Assembly: GCA_014058105.1 (NCBI GenBank)
Contig: JACGCM010000440.1
Location: 868,001-932,000 of the forward strand
Length of the DNA stretch: 64,000 nucleotides
From: Kingdonia uniflora
Lineage: Eukaryota; Streptophyta; Magnoliopsida; Ranunculales; Circaeasteraceae
Reading direction: 5' to 3'
The position numbers and the translations under genes are program-made. Shown here piece by piece: positions 1 through 10,846 of the stretch (position 1 is its first letter; each line of letters begins with the position of its first letter). The notes beneath the pieces were generated by a model that worked only from the letters and a program-made list of their open reading frames with translations, had not been told where the DNA came from and searched no databases.

Positions 1-296
1 CCTAATTTTGTAATCGCCCGAAAGGCTCTTACACAAAATATACCTGTAACAACAAATAGAATAGAAATTGACACATGGTTTAGTGTAGAAACCTCTGAAT
101 AGGTAAAAACTACGACCTCGGTTTGAGAATTTTAGTAACTGTAACTTTATTGCTTGAGACTGATATTTTGATTACAAGCTATGATCTTTTGAGCTAGAAA
201 AACTTGGTCCCCTTCTTCTTCTATGTTATGTCCCTTTTATAGACCTCAGTCTCGGTTCGTTTACATGTATTAGTATGTTCTCCTAATTGGGGAAAG
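1..296 (-). repeat. Left part of a Tat-type LTR, split by a later insertion
   Basis: This stretch aligns by eye with the LTR at about 51034-51410: both contain the block 'gaataggtaaaaa' followed by 'cgacctcg', then 'tagtaactgtaac'. The similarity resumes at 5997-6196, directly after the gypsy element, where 'aactgc.agttcgtg' matches 51437-51450. The original LTR was therefore cut in two by the element at 297-5996. Strand follows the orientation of the 51-kb copy. The left end lies outside the window. Confidence 0.7.
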
Positions 297-856
297 TGAT
301 CCAGGATGATCTAGTATTTTTTAAAGATTTTTCAAAGACATTCGAACGACTTTTGAGTGTCGTTCAAACGAGTTAACATGTTTACTTGAACATATGCCCA
401 GAGCCATATTTTGTCCGAACGACTTTGAGTGTCGTTCGAATGAGTTGTCTTGTCCTCTAAAATTTTGGCCCAGAGCCATATTTTTGCTCGAACGAGTTTG
501 GTTTCATTCGAACAACCAGACAACTTTTCAAAGGTTTTAGACCAATTAGTCGTAAAGTCGTTCGAACGACATCTTAGTTCGATCGAACAACTCTGACGGT
601 ATTTTTGATTCTCAGGCATTGTTTTGCCTCGATATGCATTTTATTTGAAATTTCGAGTTCCCGAGTGTATAAAGGGAACTTAGGTTATTTTCTAGGTTAT
701 GTTAGATCTGCGGAGAGTTCTGAGAAAAGCCTAGGGTTTGAGAGTTTTCATTATAATTACTTCAAGTTTGAGTAATCAAATCTCTATTTTTCCAAATCTG
801 ATTATTGTTCTTTGTTCTTTCTACTAACTAAAGCTTCTCAATCGTATTGTGGATTA
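297..856 (+). repeat. 5' LTR of the gypsy element
   Basis: It aligns along its length with 5461-5996. It carries several copies of the palindrome TCGTTCGAACGA or near variants (about 340-590). A TATA-like 'tgtataaaggg' near 667 would place the transcript start in the last 170 bp. The 24-bp longer length than the 3' LTR comes from indels in the palindrome-rich part. Confidence 0.93.
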
Positions 857-858
857 AG

Positions 859-866
859 TGGTATCA
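859..866 (+). other. Primer-binding site (tRNA-iMet type, degenerate)
   Basis: The octamer TGGTATCA lies two bases after the 5' LTR. The usual plant iMet primer site continues GAGC, but here it reads 'attt', so only the first 8 bases match. Confidence 0.6.
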
Positions 867-905
867 ATTTTCCAGTTTTGATTCTCGGAGGGTTGATTAT
901 GGTTT

Positions 906-2266
906 ATGGTTCTTACATGTGACCGTCACAAGCAAATGAAGAAGAAGCTAGTGAGTCCGTTGACGATTCATCGCAAACCTAATTCGAAGAAGAATGATGA
1001 TTTGGAGATGGACGAGGCCAGCGATCGACTCACGTTTTTGAAAATGACAGTTTTTTACCTAACTTCTACTGTAAGGGAGTTGGTCAACCAATTGCATCTC
1101 ACAAACCTCGCAAAGGCTTCTACTTCGGCGACACGGCGAGGCCGCTCTCATCGGTGAGACCGCTCAAGGAAAAAAGGGGTTATAGAGGGGGATGGAGACA
1201 GGGATAATGCGGGGATGCATAGGGATTCTAGTTATGCCAATTCCGCCAAGGAGTGCCCAGGTTTTGGTAAGTCAATGAATCATATGCGTAATCTTCATCT
1301 TGGTTTTAAGATTGAGATTCCAGCTTTTGATGGTTTCGTCGGCGCCAAGAAATTAGATAATTGGTTAGATAGGTTGGGGACAAATTTTTCAATTGGTGAA
1401 TATTCCAACGCTCATAAGAACTGCTTCTCAACTTTGAAATTCACAAGTCACTCATCACGTGGTGGAGATCCTATCGGAAACAATATGATGTCAGAAGTCT
1501 AAGTTGGAAGAAATTCAAGGTTTTGGTGAGGAAGCAATTATATCCAATTGGGTATGAACAGGAAAGATGGTACAAATAGTAGAAGTTGTACCAAAAGTTT
1601 AGGCAATCCGTGCAACAATTCACTACGGAGTTTCATAACCAAGCATTGGTTTTGGATATTGATGTAGAGGAGTACGATGTATTCATAAAGTATACGGGGG
1701 GTTTGTCGGAGTCCATTCGAAGATAATTAAAGCTCTTCAATGTGGTAAATATTAAGGATGCTACCATTAAAACAATTGTCGCTGAAGGCAAGTACTTGAA
1801 GAGCGACAAGAAAGACAACAAGAACAAGTCAAGGTACAAGGCTAATTGGAAGTTTAATCAGAAAGGGGAGTCCAAAGGAGAGGGGTTTTCATTCAAAGGG
1901 ACTATCTGTAGTCATTGCAAGGCTAATGGGCACAATTCTGATAGATGTTGGAAACTTTACCCAGAGCTTCGGCCAAAGGAGGAGAAGGGCAAGAAAGAGA
2001 AACGTGCACTAGCTGCAGCGATTTTAGATCTTCCGGATTTAGATAGGCCAAATCCTAAGCTTACTCTAATGTTCAAGCAACCTCAAGCTATCGACGAAGT
2101 GAGTCGGGAAGAGCTTTTCTTTGTCAACATTAAGGTGAAGCAGAGCTTAGTCAAGGCCATCATGGATCCGGGTAGTCAGAAGAATTTATTTTCTGAGGCA
2201 GTGGTGAAGAAGATGGGTTTGGCTACTGTGGCTCATCCAAAGCCTTATAGTTTGGGTTGGATTTAG
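906..2266 (+). pseudogene. gag: gag and protease region of the gypsy element
   Basis: The region encodes nucleocapsid and protease of a retrotransposon polyprotein. Three ORF pieces in different frames make it up: an N-terminal piece (906-1157), a capsid-like piece (from 1215) with 'IPAFDGFVGAKKLDNWL' typical of plant gypsy Gag, and a piece from 1742 with a CCHC knuckle (C-SH-C-KANG-H-NSDR-C, about 1909-1950). The protease motif follows near 2160 as 'AIMDPGSQKNLFSE'; the family normally has D-S/T-G, so the catalytic triplet is changed to D-P-G. Frameshifts separate the pieces, and a stop at 2264-2266 ends the protease frame. Confidence 0.85.
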
Positions 2267-2639
2267 AAAGACGCGGAGTTGAAGATCATTAAGCAGTGTA
2301 CGTTCAAGTTTGCGATTACTGAGAAGTTTATTGACGAAGTGACATGTGAGGTGGTTCCGTTGGACGTGTGTTAAGTCATTTTGAGTAGCTCTTATCTTTG
2401 GGACCGAGATACAATCCTCTACCGTCGTGCTCGTAAGTATCGCTTGGTGAAAGATGGGACTAATTTTCATATTAATACATGCAAGGAACATATTACTACC
2501 AGTAATTTGGTAACGGCGACTCAGGCGAAAAGGTTGGTTAATGCATACAGCAAAAAAAAATTATTGTTGGTACGATAGGTTTAAGAGGGTCCGTCGACTA
2601 CAGTATTGTCTACTTGGGTAATGTCTCCTAAGCAACAAA

Positions 2640-3960
2640 CCGATATAGGGGAGTTGCAAGAGGAGTATGAAGACTTGTTTCCTACTACCCAATATTAGGT
2701 TATATCAGACTTCTATTACAGAGTCTGATGAGATCAAGAAACAGGTACATGAACTCCTGGTGTAAGGAGTTATTAATCCAAGTTGCTTACCTTGTGGTTC
2801 GCCGGTGTTACTGATGCCGAAGAAGGATGGGTCTTGGAGGATGTGTGAAGATTATCGGGCGTTGAACAAGATCACGGTGAAGAATCATTATCCACTTTCA
2901 CGGTTTGACGAGCTTTTAGATGATTTGCACACGGCTCGGTCTTTCACCAAGTTAGATCTTAAGTTGGGTTACAATCAAGTTCAAATCTGAGAGGAGGATA
3001 CTTGGAAAATAACGTTCAAAACCAAACAGGGCTTATTTGAGTGGTTAGTAATTCCTTTTGGGTTATGCAATGCACCGGTGACGTTTATGCGGCTAATGAA
3101 TAAGGTACTTTGTACGTTTATTGATGATTTTGTAATTGTATATTTACATGATATCTTGATATATAGTCATACATGGGAGGAGCATCTTGAGCATTTACGT
3201 AAAGTGTTGGGCGTATTGCGATCACAACAGCTTTTCTGAACGGGAAGAAGTACAAGTTTGGGAAATAGGAGTTAGTCTATTTGGGTTTTATTGTTGGTGA
3301 CAGCGAGCTTAAGGTCGATCCAGAGAAGGTCTCAGTCATTACTAATTGGCCTAGACCTCGCACAGTGACAGAAGTGAGGAGTTTTATGGGTTCTTGTCAA
3401 TACTTACGAAAATTTATTCGGCATTTTTTACAAATAGCCGCACCATTGCATTCTTTGACGAAGACTGGGGTACAGTTTGTGTAGGAAGATCACCATGAGA
3501 TGACCTTTTAGTTACTGAAGCGAAAGATTACGGATGCACCAGTGGTAGCATTGCCTAATTTACAGCAGCCTTTTAAGGTTGAGACAGATGCATCAGACTA
3601 TGCATTGGGGGTAATCCTTTTACAGGATGGGAAGCCAGTTGCTTACCATTCTGAGATGTTTACAGGAGCAGTATACAACTATCCTACCTACAATAAGGAG
3701 TTCTACGCACTATATCAATCAGTTAAGCATTGGCGACGTTACTTATCGAGGAAGGAGGTTGTGGTACATTATGATCATAAACCGTTACAGTTCTTATCTA
3801 CGTAGTCTAAGCTTCAGCAAGCTCGCTATATGAAGTGGGTGTTGTACCTTCAATAGTTTACCTTATTGATAAAATATAAGAAAGGAATGGACAACAAGAT
3901 GGTTGATATGTTATCTTGACCCCCATTACCAACTATTTCCGCTTTGCTGGCAGCTATGCA
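2640..3960 (+). pseudogene. pol: Reverse transcriptase and RNase H of the gypsy element
   Basis: RT blocks are readable in order: 'LLMPKKDGSWRMCEDYRALN' (from 2806), 'KLDLKLGYNQV', 'PFGLCNAPVTFMRLMN', and the active-site box 'VYLHDILIYS' near 3140-3170. The box should be YxDD; the first aspartate is replaced by histidine. RNase H follows with 'VETDASDYALGVILLQDG' (3570-3625) and 'NKEFYAL'. Stops at about 2988, 3267, 3482 and 3803 break the frame. Dead copy; family assignment is secure. Confidence 0.92.
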
Positions 3961-4139
3961 GATCTAGCCGATTAATCCTTCTGAGTACGTTTCAGGGTAT
4001 GACAATGACAAGGAGCTCAGTGTGATTCACGAGAAGTTGCTACAGGGCAAGACGTGCGAGTATGTTTTGAAGGATGGTTTGATTTACAGGGGCTGTCTAC
4101 TATGTATTCCAGAGGGTGGAGACCGTTTATAGTGGATTC

Positions 4140-5430
4140 GAGAGGCACATTCTTCCTGGGTGGCAGGTCATTTTAGGGTTGAGAAGACTCTTTTAAATTT
4201 ACAGCGTTATGTCAATTGGCCAAAGATGTAGGTGAATATTGCTCGTGTGGTTTGTGGCTGCGTGTTATGCAATACATCGAAACCTTCCAATAGAAAGATA
4301 GGACTGTTCTTACCATTGCCAGTTCCTAGTCGACCTTGGGAGAGTATTTCGACAGATTTTATGGGTGGTTTTCCCATGACCAAATGTAAGAATGACTATT
4401 TGTTTGTGGTGGTGGATCGATTCAGCAAGATGATTGTTCTTATTCCATGCCAGAAGACGGTCACAGGGGAAGGAACAATGCGATTGTTTTTCAGAGACGT
4501 CTGAAGGAATTTTGGGCTCCCTTCTTCTATTATTTCTGATAGGGATAGTCGCTTTTTGAGGTATTTCTGGAGATCGTTATGGGGGATGATGGACACTAAG
4601 TTGAAGAGAAGTGCCGCTTTTCATCTGCAGATAAACGGGCAAATAGAGATCGTTAACCACAGTTTGGTACATTTATTACGAGGATTCCATTCTAAGCATC
4701 ATAAGACTTGGGATGAGAGTTTACCGTATCTTTAGTTTGCGTTCAACAGGGGGATTCATGGTTCTACGTTGAAGTTTTCTTTTGAAGTTTGTTTGGGGCA
4801 TTTGCCGCAAAGCCCTTTTGATTTTAGTCTTAGTGACAAGACGGTGTCAGGGAATGAGGAAGAAGAGCAGGTTAAAGCTCAACGTTTCATTAAGAAGATT
4901 AGTAAGGTTTATGAGGTGGTTGAAGCTCAGTTGAAGAAGACTCAAGCGAAGAATAAGGCTTACCACGACAAACATAGGGTTGAGTGTACTTTTCTTGAGG
5001 ACAACCTCGTTTAGTTGCATTTGGGTAAGGAACGGCTTAAGGGGGAAGGTAAGAAGCTCAAACCTATCCGTTATGGTCCGTTTTTGATACTCAAGAAGAT
5101 TGGTAACAATACATTCCAGTTGGATTTGCCACCTTTCATGAAGATGTATTCGGTGATTAATGTTGAGCATTAGAAGCTATTTGAGCCGTCTCTTTCAGAT
5201 GAAGACTCTGCAATCGACACTCACCTACCGTCAGTTAATGACTTATGGATGGAAAGAGAAGATCCGTTGCCAGAGAATGGTATTCTCGAGCGGAAGGTTC
5301 ATACTACAAGATGGGGTGTTATTGATTCGTTCCGAGTTGGGAAAAAGGGTCAGCTATCGAGTAAGTCGAAGTGGTACAGCAGGGAATTGGACATCGCCGC
5401 ATTCCCACATCTCAAGTTCTAGCTTGAGCA
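4140..5430 (+). pseudogene. pol: Integrase and chromodomain-like tail of the gypsy element
   Basis: The integrase zinc-binding part is visible as 'HSSWVAGH' followed by 'CGCVLC' (4140-4270). The catalytic core shows 'STDFMG', 'ISDRDSRF' and 'QIEIVNHS', the three DDE-type acidic positions in the expected order. The C-terminal part has 'YGPFLILKKIGNN', a typical gypsy integrase block (about 5070-5110). About 5270-5425 reads 'ILERKVHTTRWGVIDSF', resembling the C-terminal chromodomain that chromoviruses use for targeting, but this part is frameshifted. At least four stops interrupt the region. Confidence 0.87.
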
Positions 5431-5443
5431 GGAGCTCAAGGCT

Positions 5444-5460
5444 CCTAAAGGGGGGAGCCA
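5444..5460 (+). other. Polypurine tract of the gypsy element
   Basis: The purine-rich run 'aaaggggggagcca' ends directly at the TGATCC start of the 3' LTR, the expected place for the plus-strand primer. Confidence 0.8.
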
Positions 5461-5996
5461 TGATCCAGGAGGATCTAGTGTTTTTTTTAAGATTTGTCAA
5501 AGACGTTCGAGCGACTTTGAGTATCATTCGAGCGAGTTGACATGTTCGCTGGAATTTTGGCCCAGAGCCATTCGTTCGAACAGGTTGTCTTATCCACTAA
5601 AATTTTGGCCCAGAGCCATATTTTTATTCGAACGAGTTTGGTTTTATGCGAACGACCAGGCAACTTTTTTAGGGTTTTAGACCAATTAGTCGTAAAGTCG
5701 TTCGAACGACTTCCTAGTTCGTTCGAACGAATTTGGCGGTATTTTTGATTCTCAAGCATTGGTTTGCCTCGAGATGCGTTCTATTTGTAGTTTCAAGTTC
5801 CCTAGTATATAAAGGGATCTTAGGTTATTTTCTAGGTTATGTTAGATCTACGGAGAGTTCTGAGAGAAACCTAGGGTTTAAGAGTTTTTATTGTAATTAC
5901 TTCAAGTTTAAGTAATCGAATCTCTATTTATCCAAATCTGATTAGTGTTCTTCGTTCTTTCTACTAGCTAAAGCTTCTCAATCGTATTACGGATCA
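5461..5996 (+). repeat. 3' LTR of the gypsy element
   Basis: It pairs with 297-856. It has the same palindrome cluster (5507-5750), the block 'agggttttagaccaatta' at 5671-5688, and the TATA-like 'tatataaaggg' near 5813. Visible divergence from the 5' LTR indicates an old insertion. Confidence 0.93.
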
Positions 5997-6380
5997 GGAA
6001 GAGTGGAGGTTATCTCTGTAACTGCCAGTTCGTGAGAGACTGGTGTCATTGACTTATTCTGCTTTACTTAGAGTGCTCGAGTCACGTTCTTTTACAGTTT
6101 ATAGTCCAGCTGTCATTATTGATAGTGTATGTCACGTGCATATTGCATGATTCTTGTATGGTATTAGCTCGAAGATATCCCAGCTCGAGGAATAAGTCTA
6201 TAAAGGGTAAACTTCACGAATCATGTGCAACGTCTATATTTGACCAAGTGTAACGACTACTGTGGAGGGTCGAGATCTATAGTTGTAGACTTGACACCTT
6301 CTAGAATGATCAAATACCTTTGACGTGGCTCTAATAGCTTCTTCTTACCAAGTCTGGGAAATATGCTACTACAAGGGTTT
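5997..6380 (-). repeat. Right part of the split Tat LTR joined to a second Tat LTR fragment
   Basis: 5997-6196 continues the LTR seen at 1-296 and matches 51411-51590. From about 6197 the sequence instead matches the 3' half of the LTR at 7471-7680 and the reverse complement of 8558-8720, for example 'gtaaacttcacgaatcatgt' against 'gtgaacttcatggaacatga'. It ends with 'gctactaca' at 6371-6379, the same terminus as the 7219-7680 LTR. Two related LTR subfamilies are thus abutted here. Confidence 0.6.
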
Positions 6381-7218
6381 CTCTATTTAATGATAGGATA
6401 TTCCTCTCCAAACCTACTTTTCACTTTTGTAGGTTTTGGATAGCTAGAGAACTGAGTTTCTATCTCTAAACTTAGTTTAACTTTTTAATAAAAGTTAGAT
6501 CTTATTCTTTAAATATTTGTGATTGTTAAGAGGTTGCAGGGCTAATCCCCTTAGACTAGATCTGAGGAGGAGACCCTGTAGGTGTATGTTATAATTTTCT
6601 TACAGGTAATAGGCCTAACCTAAAGGTATTTTATCACTCTTTAGGGTTGTTTTTTTAACTCTCATGAACTCGACAAATTAGGGGAAGTGAAGAACAATTT
6701 TGTCCTGGAGTGAAATCGATGTCCTGAATAAGGAATTAATTTCACATTTCACTTAACCTCTAGGGCTTGGGATACTCTTGATTTTGCAAAAAGAGGGACA
6801 GTCCCTAGGTCCATAACCTAAAGTTTGAGCTTAAACCTTGACGGGTTGAGCTCTCTGATTTGTTATTTGCGGAGAGATCAGAAAAGAACTATAAACCCTC
6901 GAATTCGATTCAAAAGAGAGAAATTGAGGAGAAGACCAAAAGCTTAATAATTAAAACCTAATATGCTAATATAAGGCTGAATCCAAAGGTCAAGTTATTC
7001 TTAGTATTTGAATTTCATCACTTATTTTAACACAAATTTCTGAGAAAACAAAACCCCCTTTCCCCTAAATTTTAGTTTACCCTAGAAGAGCGTTCCTCTC
7101 CTTGGATTGACACCATACTTACCCTTATACTACATTAATTTTTTTAAGTAGGATTTTGATTAGACTAACAACAATTTATCATAAACTTCACCTTACTTTT
7201 TAGGATTCAGAAGTGAGT
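6381..7218. other. No gene recognised
   Basis: AT-rich sequence without long ORFs or an LTR match that I can see. It lies between two Tat LTR pieces and may be older host or repeat DNA. Confidence 0.5.
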
Positions 7219-7680
7219 GTAGGATATAAAATCAAGTAAACAACATAAAGAATTTAGCGTTGAAAACCAGTAAAACCGAGAAAAGCCATGACCTCGAGGA
7301 GGATTTAGAACAATTCTTATTATGTCGCTTAGGATTACAATTGTGACTGGGTAGTAAAGATACAAAATTTAAAAAAGCTTGATTATTTCTCCCTCTTTAG
7401 TATGTTATACCTGTATTTATAGCTGGATATAGGCAATTATAATTCACAACGCTTCACTTATAATTATGGGTAGTAGGTGAACTTCATGGAACATGACCAA
7501 CGACTATATTGACTAAGCATAATAATAGTTGAGTGCAGTCAACCTTTGTAGCCGTAGACCAAGTTCTTGTGCTTTCTTATGCAACCTTCTCGATGTTAGT
7601 ACTTAATAGATTGGGCAACATTATGTACACGAGATCGTACCATCATGATGCTTATCAAATCTAGGAAATGTGCTACTACA
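7219..7680 (-). repeat. Tat-type LTR, minus orientation, with adjoining polypurine tract
   Basis: It begins TGTAGGAT and ends TACTACA. Read on the minus strand, the sequence just beyond the right end is 'gagaatggggaaat', a polypurine tract abutting TGTAGTAG, as expected for a 3' LTR. The same arrangement occurs at 51620, where 'cgagggggcaat' abuts TGTAGGGA. It shares the block 'gacctcgaggaggattt' with the reverse complement of 8558-8976. Confidence 0.75.
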
Positions 7681-7923
7681 ATTTCCCCATTCTCGATACA
7701 AGCACTTGCGGTTGTGTTTGTGAAGACTTTGTTGGAACTTGTAGTTTGACTGTTTGTTGGGAACTATAATTTTGTAATTATCAGGAATTTCGTTATTCAC
7801 GATGGAAATCTCTAATGTGTCAGTGATGCATCGGTTGTGAAGATCTTTTGTAGCCTTGTTACCATTATAAATGTGTCTTTTTTTGATGTTTGTGTTTGTG
7901 GAGCTTGATCTTATTTGTGCATT

Positions 7924-8278
7924 ATGGTGAGGACGAGATCACAGAGACAACGTAATGCAGATGAATGACACCTTGCTAACAAGATTACTGAATTAGAGGA
8001 ACGGTACTTTGGTCTATCAGTTTTTGATGTTCTTCCTGCTTGGGGTCCTCTTAATGTTGTTGGATTGTCGCTCGAGGACGTGGAAAAATAAGTTGATCGT
8101 TGGTTTTGGTATGACATATTTTCAGAGGAAGTGCTTGGTACTGTCTACCGTAGAGCAATCTTGAGGTACATGGCAGAAGATGAGATTAAGCAGGAAGATA
8201 TTCTTGTTGTTGGGGGAGTGATCATTCCATGTGGACAGACGAATCACGAGCCTTGTTTTAAATGTAATTACATGTAGT
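7924..8278 (+). pseudogene. Fragment of an antisense extra ORF of a Tat element (aORF1 copy)
   Basis: A plus-strand frame starts MVRTRSQRQRNADE, then a stop, and continues with 'KITELEERYFGLSVFD' and 'VDRWFWYDIFSEEVLG' to about 8278, with one more stop. It starts about 240 bp inside the LTR at 7219-7680, and is antisense to that LTR. It resembles the ORF at 53106 (MVRTHSQRARHASE) and, more weakly, the ORF at 51938 (MVKTRWQ). Similarity runs through about 110 codons, including a 'CxxxNY/CDY' end. Function unknown. I infer it is the remnant of an ORF carried by Tat elements rather than a host gene. Confidence 0.6.
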
Positions 8279-8557
8279 AGTTGTCAATATAATTGCTTTT
8301 ATCGACGGTGAAATAATAAAATTCTCCATTTGCAATTATTTTTATCTTGTCGATGTTAAAAAAAGTCTCAAATTAAATTATAGGAATAAAAAATGTGGCC
8401 AAGTAGTATCGTCGAACACTTTTGGTATTTGAACTTTCAAAATTTTAAATTTGAATAGTTGTTATAACTGTTTCTGATTTTTATGGAATGCATACAAAGT
8501 AGGAATGTATGATTTTGAGATGGTAATGGCAAGGTGTTGAGCAATAGTGAACCTGAT

Positions 8558-8976
8558 TGTAGTAGCATATTCCCCATATTCGATAAGGACAAACTAATAG
8601 AGTCAGGTCGAGGATATCATGTCATTCGAGAAGGTATCAAGACCACAACTACAGATCTCGACCCTCTACAGTAACCGTTATACTTGGTTAAAAAGAGCCG
8701 TTACACATGATCTGTGAAGTTTACTCACCACCCATTAAACCAGGAGACCAATTATTTTGTAACCGTCTGTATCCATTATAAATACAGGCAGAGAATAGGT
8801 CAACAGAGGGATCTTTTTAGGGTATCATTCTTAACTATACCTATCAAATCTCTTTGTAATTGTAATAATCTAGCACATATTGGATTTATACCTTAAAATC
8901 CTCCTCAAGGTTGTGATTTCTCTCAGGTTTTATTGAGTTTCCACGTAAAATCTAGTGTGTTTTGGCTGATACGACA
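8558..8976 (+). repeat. Solo Tat-type LTR, plus orientation
   Basis: It begins TGTAGTAGCATATTCC and ends ATACGACA. It is the inverted counterpart of 6197-6380 and 7219-7680: 'cctctacagtaaccgttata' here matches, reverse-complemented, the block near 6247-6270. No element interior follows on either side, so it appears to be a solo LTR inserted behind the aORF fragment. I found no clean target duplication. Confidence 0.65.
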
Positions 8977-10168
8977 TCTTTTAAGGATCAAAGTGCCATG
9001 TTGTTCATAGGTGAACTTGAAAATCATTGTGAGGGTTTACTTTCTTTTAGGGCTTTGAGAAGAAACGTCAGAGAAAAAGAACTAAGAGAAAAAATGGCAA
9101 GTCATTTGGCAATGAGTATTTAACCGTGGACGTTCGCGAAGTGGTGCGTCCAGTAGTCGCCATTTTACTATAAACAGGGGTAACTCTTTTATGCTAGAAG
9201 CAAGGGAGGGACTAGGAGAGGACTTACCAGGGCTATAGCCCGGGGTAAAACTTTTGCAAAAGCAAAATATATATATATATTTAGACCCACCCACCTCTTC
9301 ACCTCTCTTCTTCTCTCTGTGAACTGGAACCTCTTCCTTTCTCTGCGACTGGACTGGAAGCTCTTCACCTCTTCACCTCTCTTCCTGAAACATCTGGACT
9401 GGAACCTCTTCACCTCTCTTCCTCTCTCTACGACTGCGACTCTGCCTTTCTTCACCAATTTTGAGGTTTGTCAAAAACTAAACCTCTTCACCTTTCTTCT
9501 GTAACATCTGGAAGATGAATTTTGACTTTTCTTCACCAATTTTCATTGCTTATCAAATTCATAGCTTAACAATTAACATTTTTTCATTTTCATTTCTTAT
9601 CAAATTCATAGCTTAACAAAGACCCAATTTGTATTTTTGCTACAGGAGCAGGCGAGCAGCACGTTTAATTTTTGAATTTTATTGGGTGATTGGATTGCAC
9701 CCTAGAGTCCTGGACATTGCTTATCAAGGTGATTTAAGACTGTAGTTTCTGATTGATTTTCATGGGTTGATTACTTGATTGTAGTTTTACAAACTTAATT
9801 AAAACCTGGATCTTGCTTATCAAATTTATGATTTGGGTATTTTTGTTTCCAAACACTTTGGGTATTTAGAAACTCTTATTGTAGTTTTTTTGTTTCCAAA
9901 AGCAATATTCCCTCCTGGCTTTTGGTCCTCATCTCATTGATCAGTTCAGACCATACAGATATTGTTCAAGATGCTTCTGTCTTTTATAAAAGCACTTTGG
10001 TTGTTGAAGACAATCCTTGCAGCAATTGTTGAAGTTCTTGTAGCTAGGATTTTGGTGATGACTTTAAAGATAAAGTTACTCAAGCATATAGGCCTGTAGT
10101 GCTGAATGGATTATGGATAATTGGTCTTTAACAGGAGTACAATCAAGTTAGAATTGAAAGAGACAGGA

Positions 10169-10281
10169 GGGAATATTGATGGTCTGTTTATGTCTTTCAA
10201 GTTTATGGTCTGTTTATGGTCTGCCCTTGTAAAGAAAGGGAATATTGATGGTCTATTTATGGTCTGCCCTTGTAAAGAAAG
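10169..10281. repeat. Direct repeats inside the hAT-like element
   Basis: The unit 'gggaatattgatggtctgt' followed by 'ttatggtctgcccttgtaaa' occurs twice, with an extra partial copy of 'tttatggtctgt' between. The repeat explains the overlapping ORFs on both strands here, which I do not call genes. Confidence 0.8.
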
Positions 10282-10527
10282 TATTTCCTTTTCAAGCCCT
10301 TTTTTTAATGCTTTCAAGATCATAGACTTCCTTTTTCCAACTCTTGATGGTCTGTTTATGTCTTCTAAGTTTCAGCATGAGAGTGAATAAAGGGGCTGCT
10401 CTCATAGGCAGATTCCAGTTGGCTTCCACTACCTCTTTGAAACCACGAAAATCACTCCAAGTGTTCATGTATCTAAAAGGGATATTGTTTGGTTTGGGGA
10501 TATCCTTGCAGTAAAGAGTGATCAGAG

Positions 10528-10776
10528 TATGTTCCAGCATGCACCTTAATAGTTCAATCTTTGTAAGTACTGCTTCAAGCACTATTTTGAAAGAATCTGC
10601 CTAATACAGTTAAGATCGTGTCTTACCCCTATTGTGAGTTACACCATGTGTTCTAGCATGCACTTTAATAGTCCAATCTTCCAATCTTTGTAAGTACTGT
10701 TCCAAGCACCATTTTGAAGGCATCTGTCTAATTCACTTAAGATTTTGTTTTACCCTGCTGTGAGTTACACCATGTA
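10528..10776. repeat. Two tandem copies of a ~120-bp unit
   Basis: 'agcatgcaccttaatagt' (10537) recurs as 'agcatgcactttaatagt' (10655). Both are followed by 'caatctttgtaagtact', 'tccaagcac' or 'ttcaagcac', and 'gtgagttacaccatgt'. The second copy contains an extra 'caatcttc' insertion. Confidence 0.85.
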
Positions 10777-10846
10777 TCTTAAAAAAAATTCCGGGGTACC
10801 CCCATAATATGTTACCCCCCCACCTAGAATCCTGGTTCCGCCCCAA

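Larger units (their letters stand above)
297..5996 (+). mobile_element. Ty3/gypsy chromovirus-like LTR retrotransposon, complete but defective
   Basis: Two LTRs begin TGATCC and end GGATTA/GGATCA, enclosing gag, protease, RT, RNase H, integrase and a chromodomain-like tail in gypsy order. A tRNA-iMet-like primer site follows the 5' LTR and a purine tract precedes the 3' LTR. The flanking pentamers are gaaag (292-296) and ggaag (5997-6001), a target duplication with one mismatch. The reading frame is broken by many in-frame stops, so the copy cannot act autonomously. Order of domains and the C-terminal chromodomain-like segment point to the chromovirus clade; the lineage within it is not determined. 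Confidence 0.93.
9201..10846. mobile_element. Probable hAT-like non-autonomous DNA transposon
   Basis: The left end reads CAAGGGAGGGACTAGGAG; the right end, reverse-complemented, reads TTGGGGCGGAACCAGGATT. Such GGGGCGGA-type ends are common in plant hAT-like elements. The interior has no transposase but many direct repeats. No convincing 8-bp target duplication is visible, so the assignment is tentative. Confidence 0.42.

Noticed and set aside
9082..9504. ORFs rich in Ser/Arg and Leu near 9.1-9.5 kb
   Set aside because: They come from CT-rich imperfect repeats ('cctcttcacctctcttcct') at the left end of the hAT-like element.
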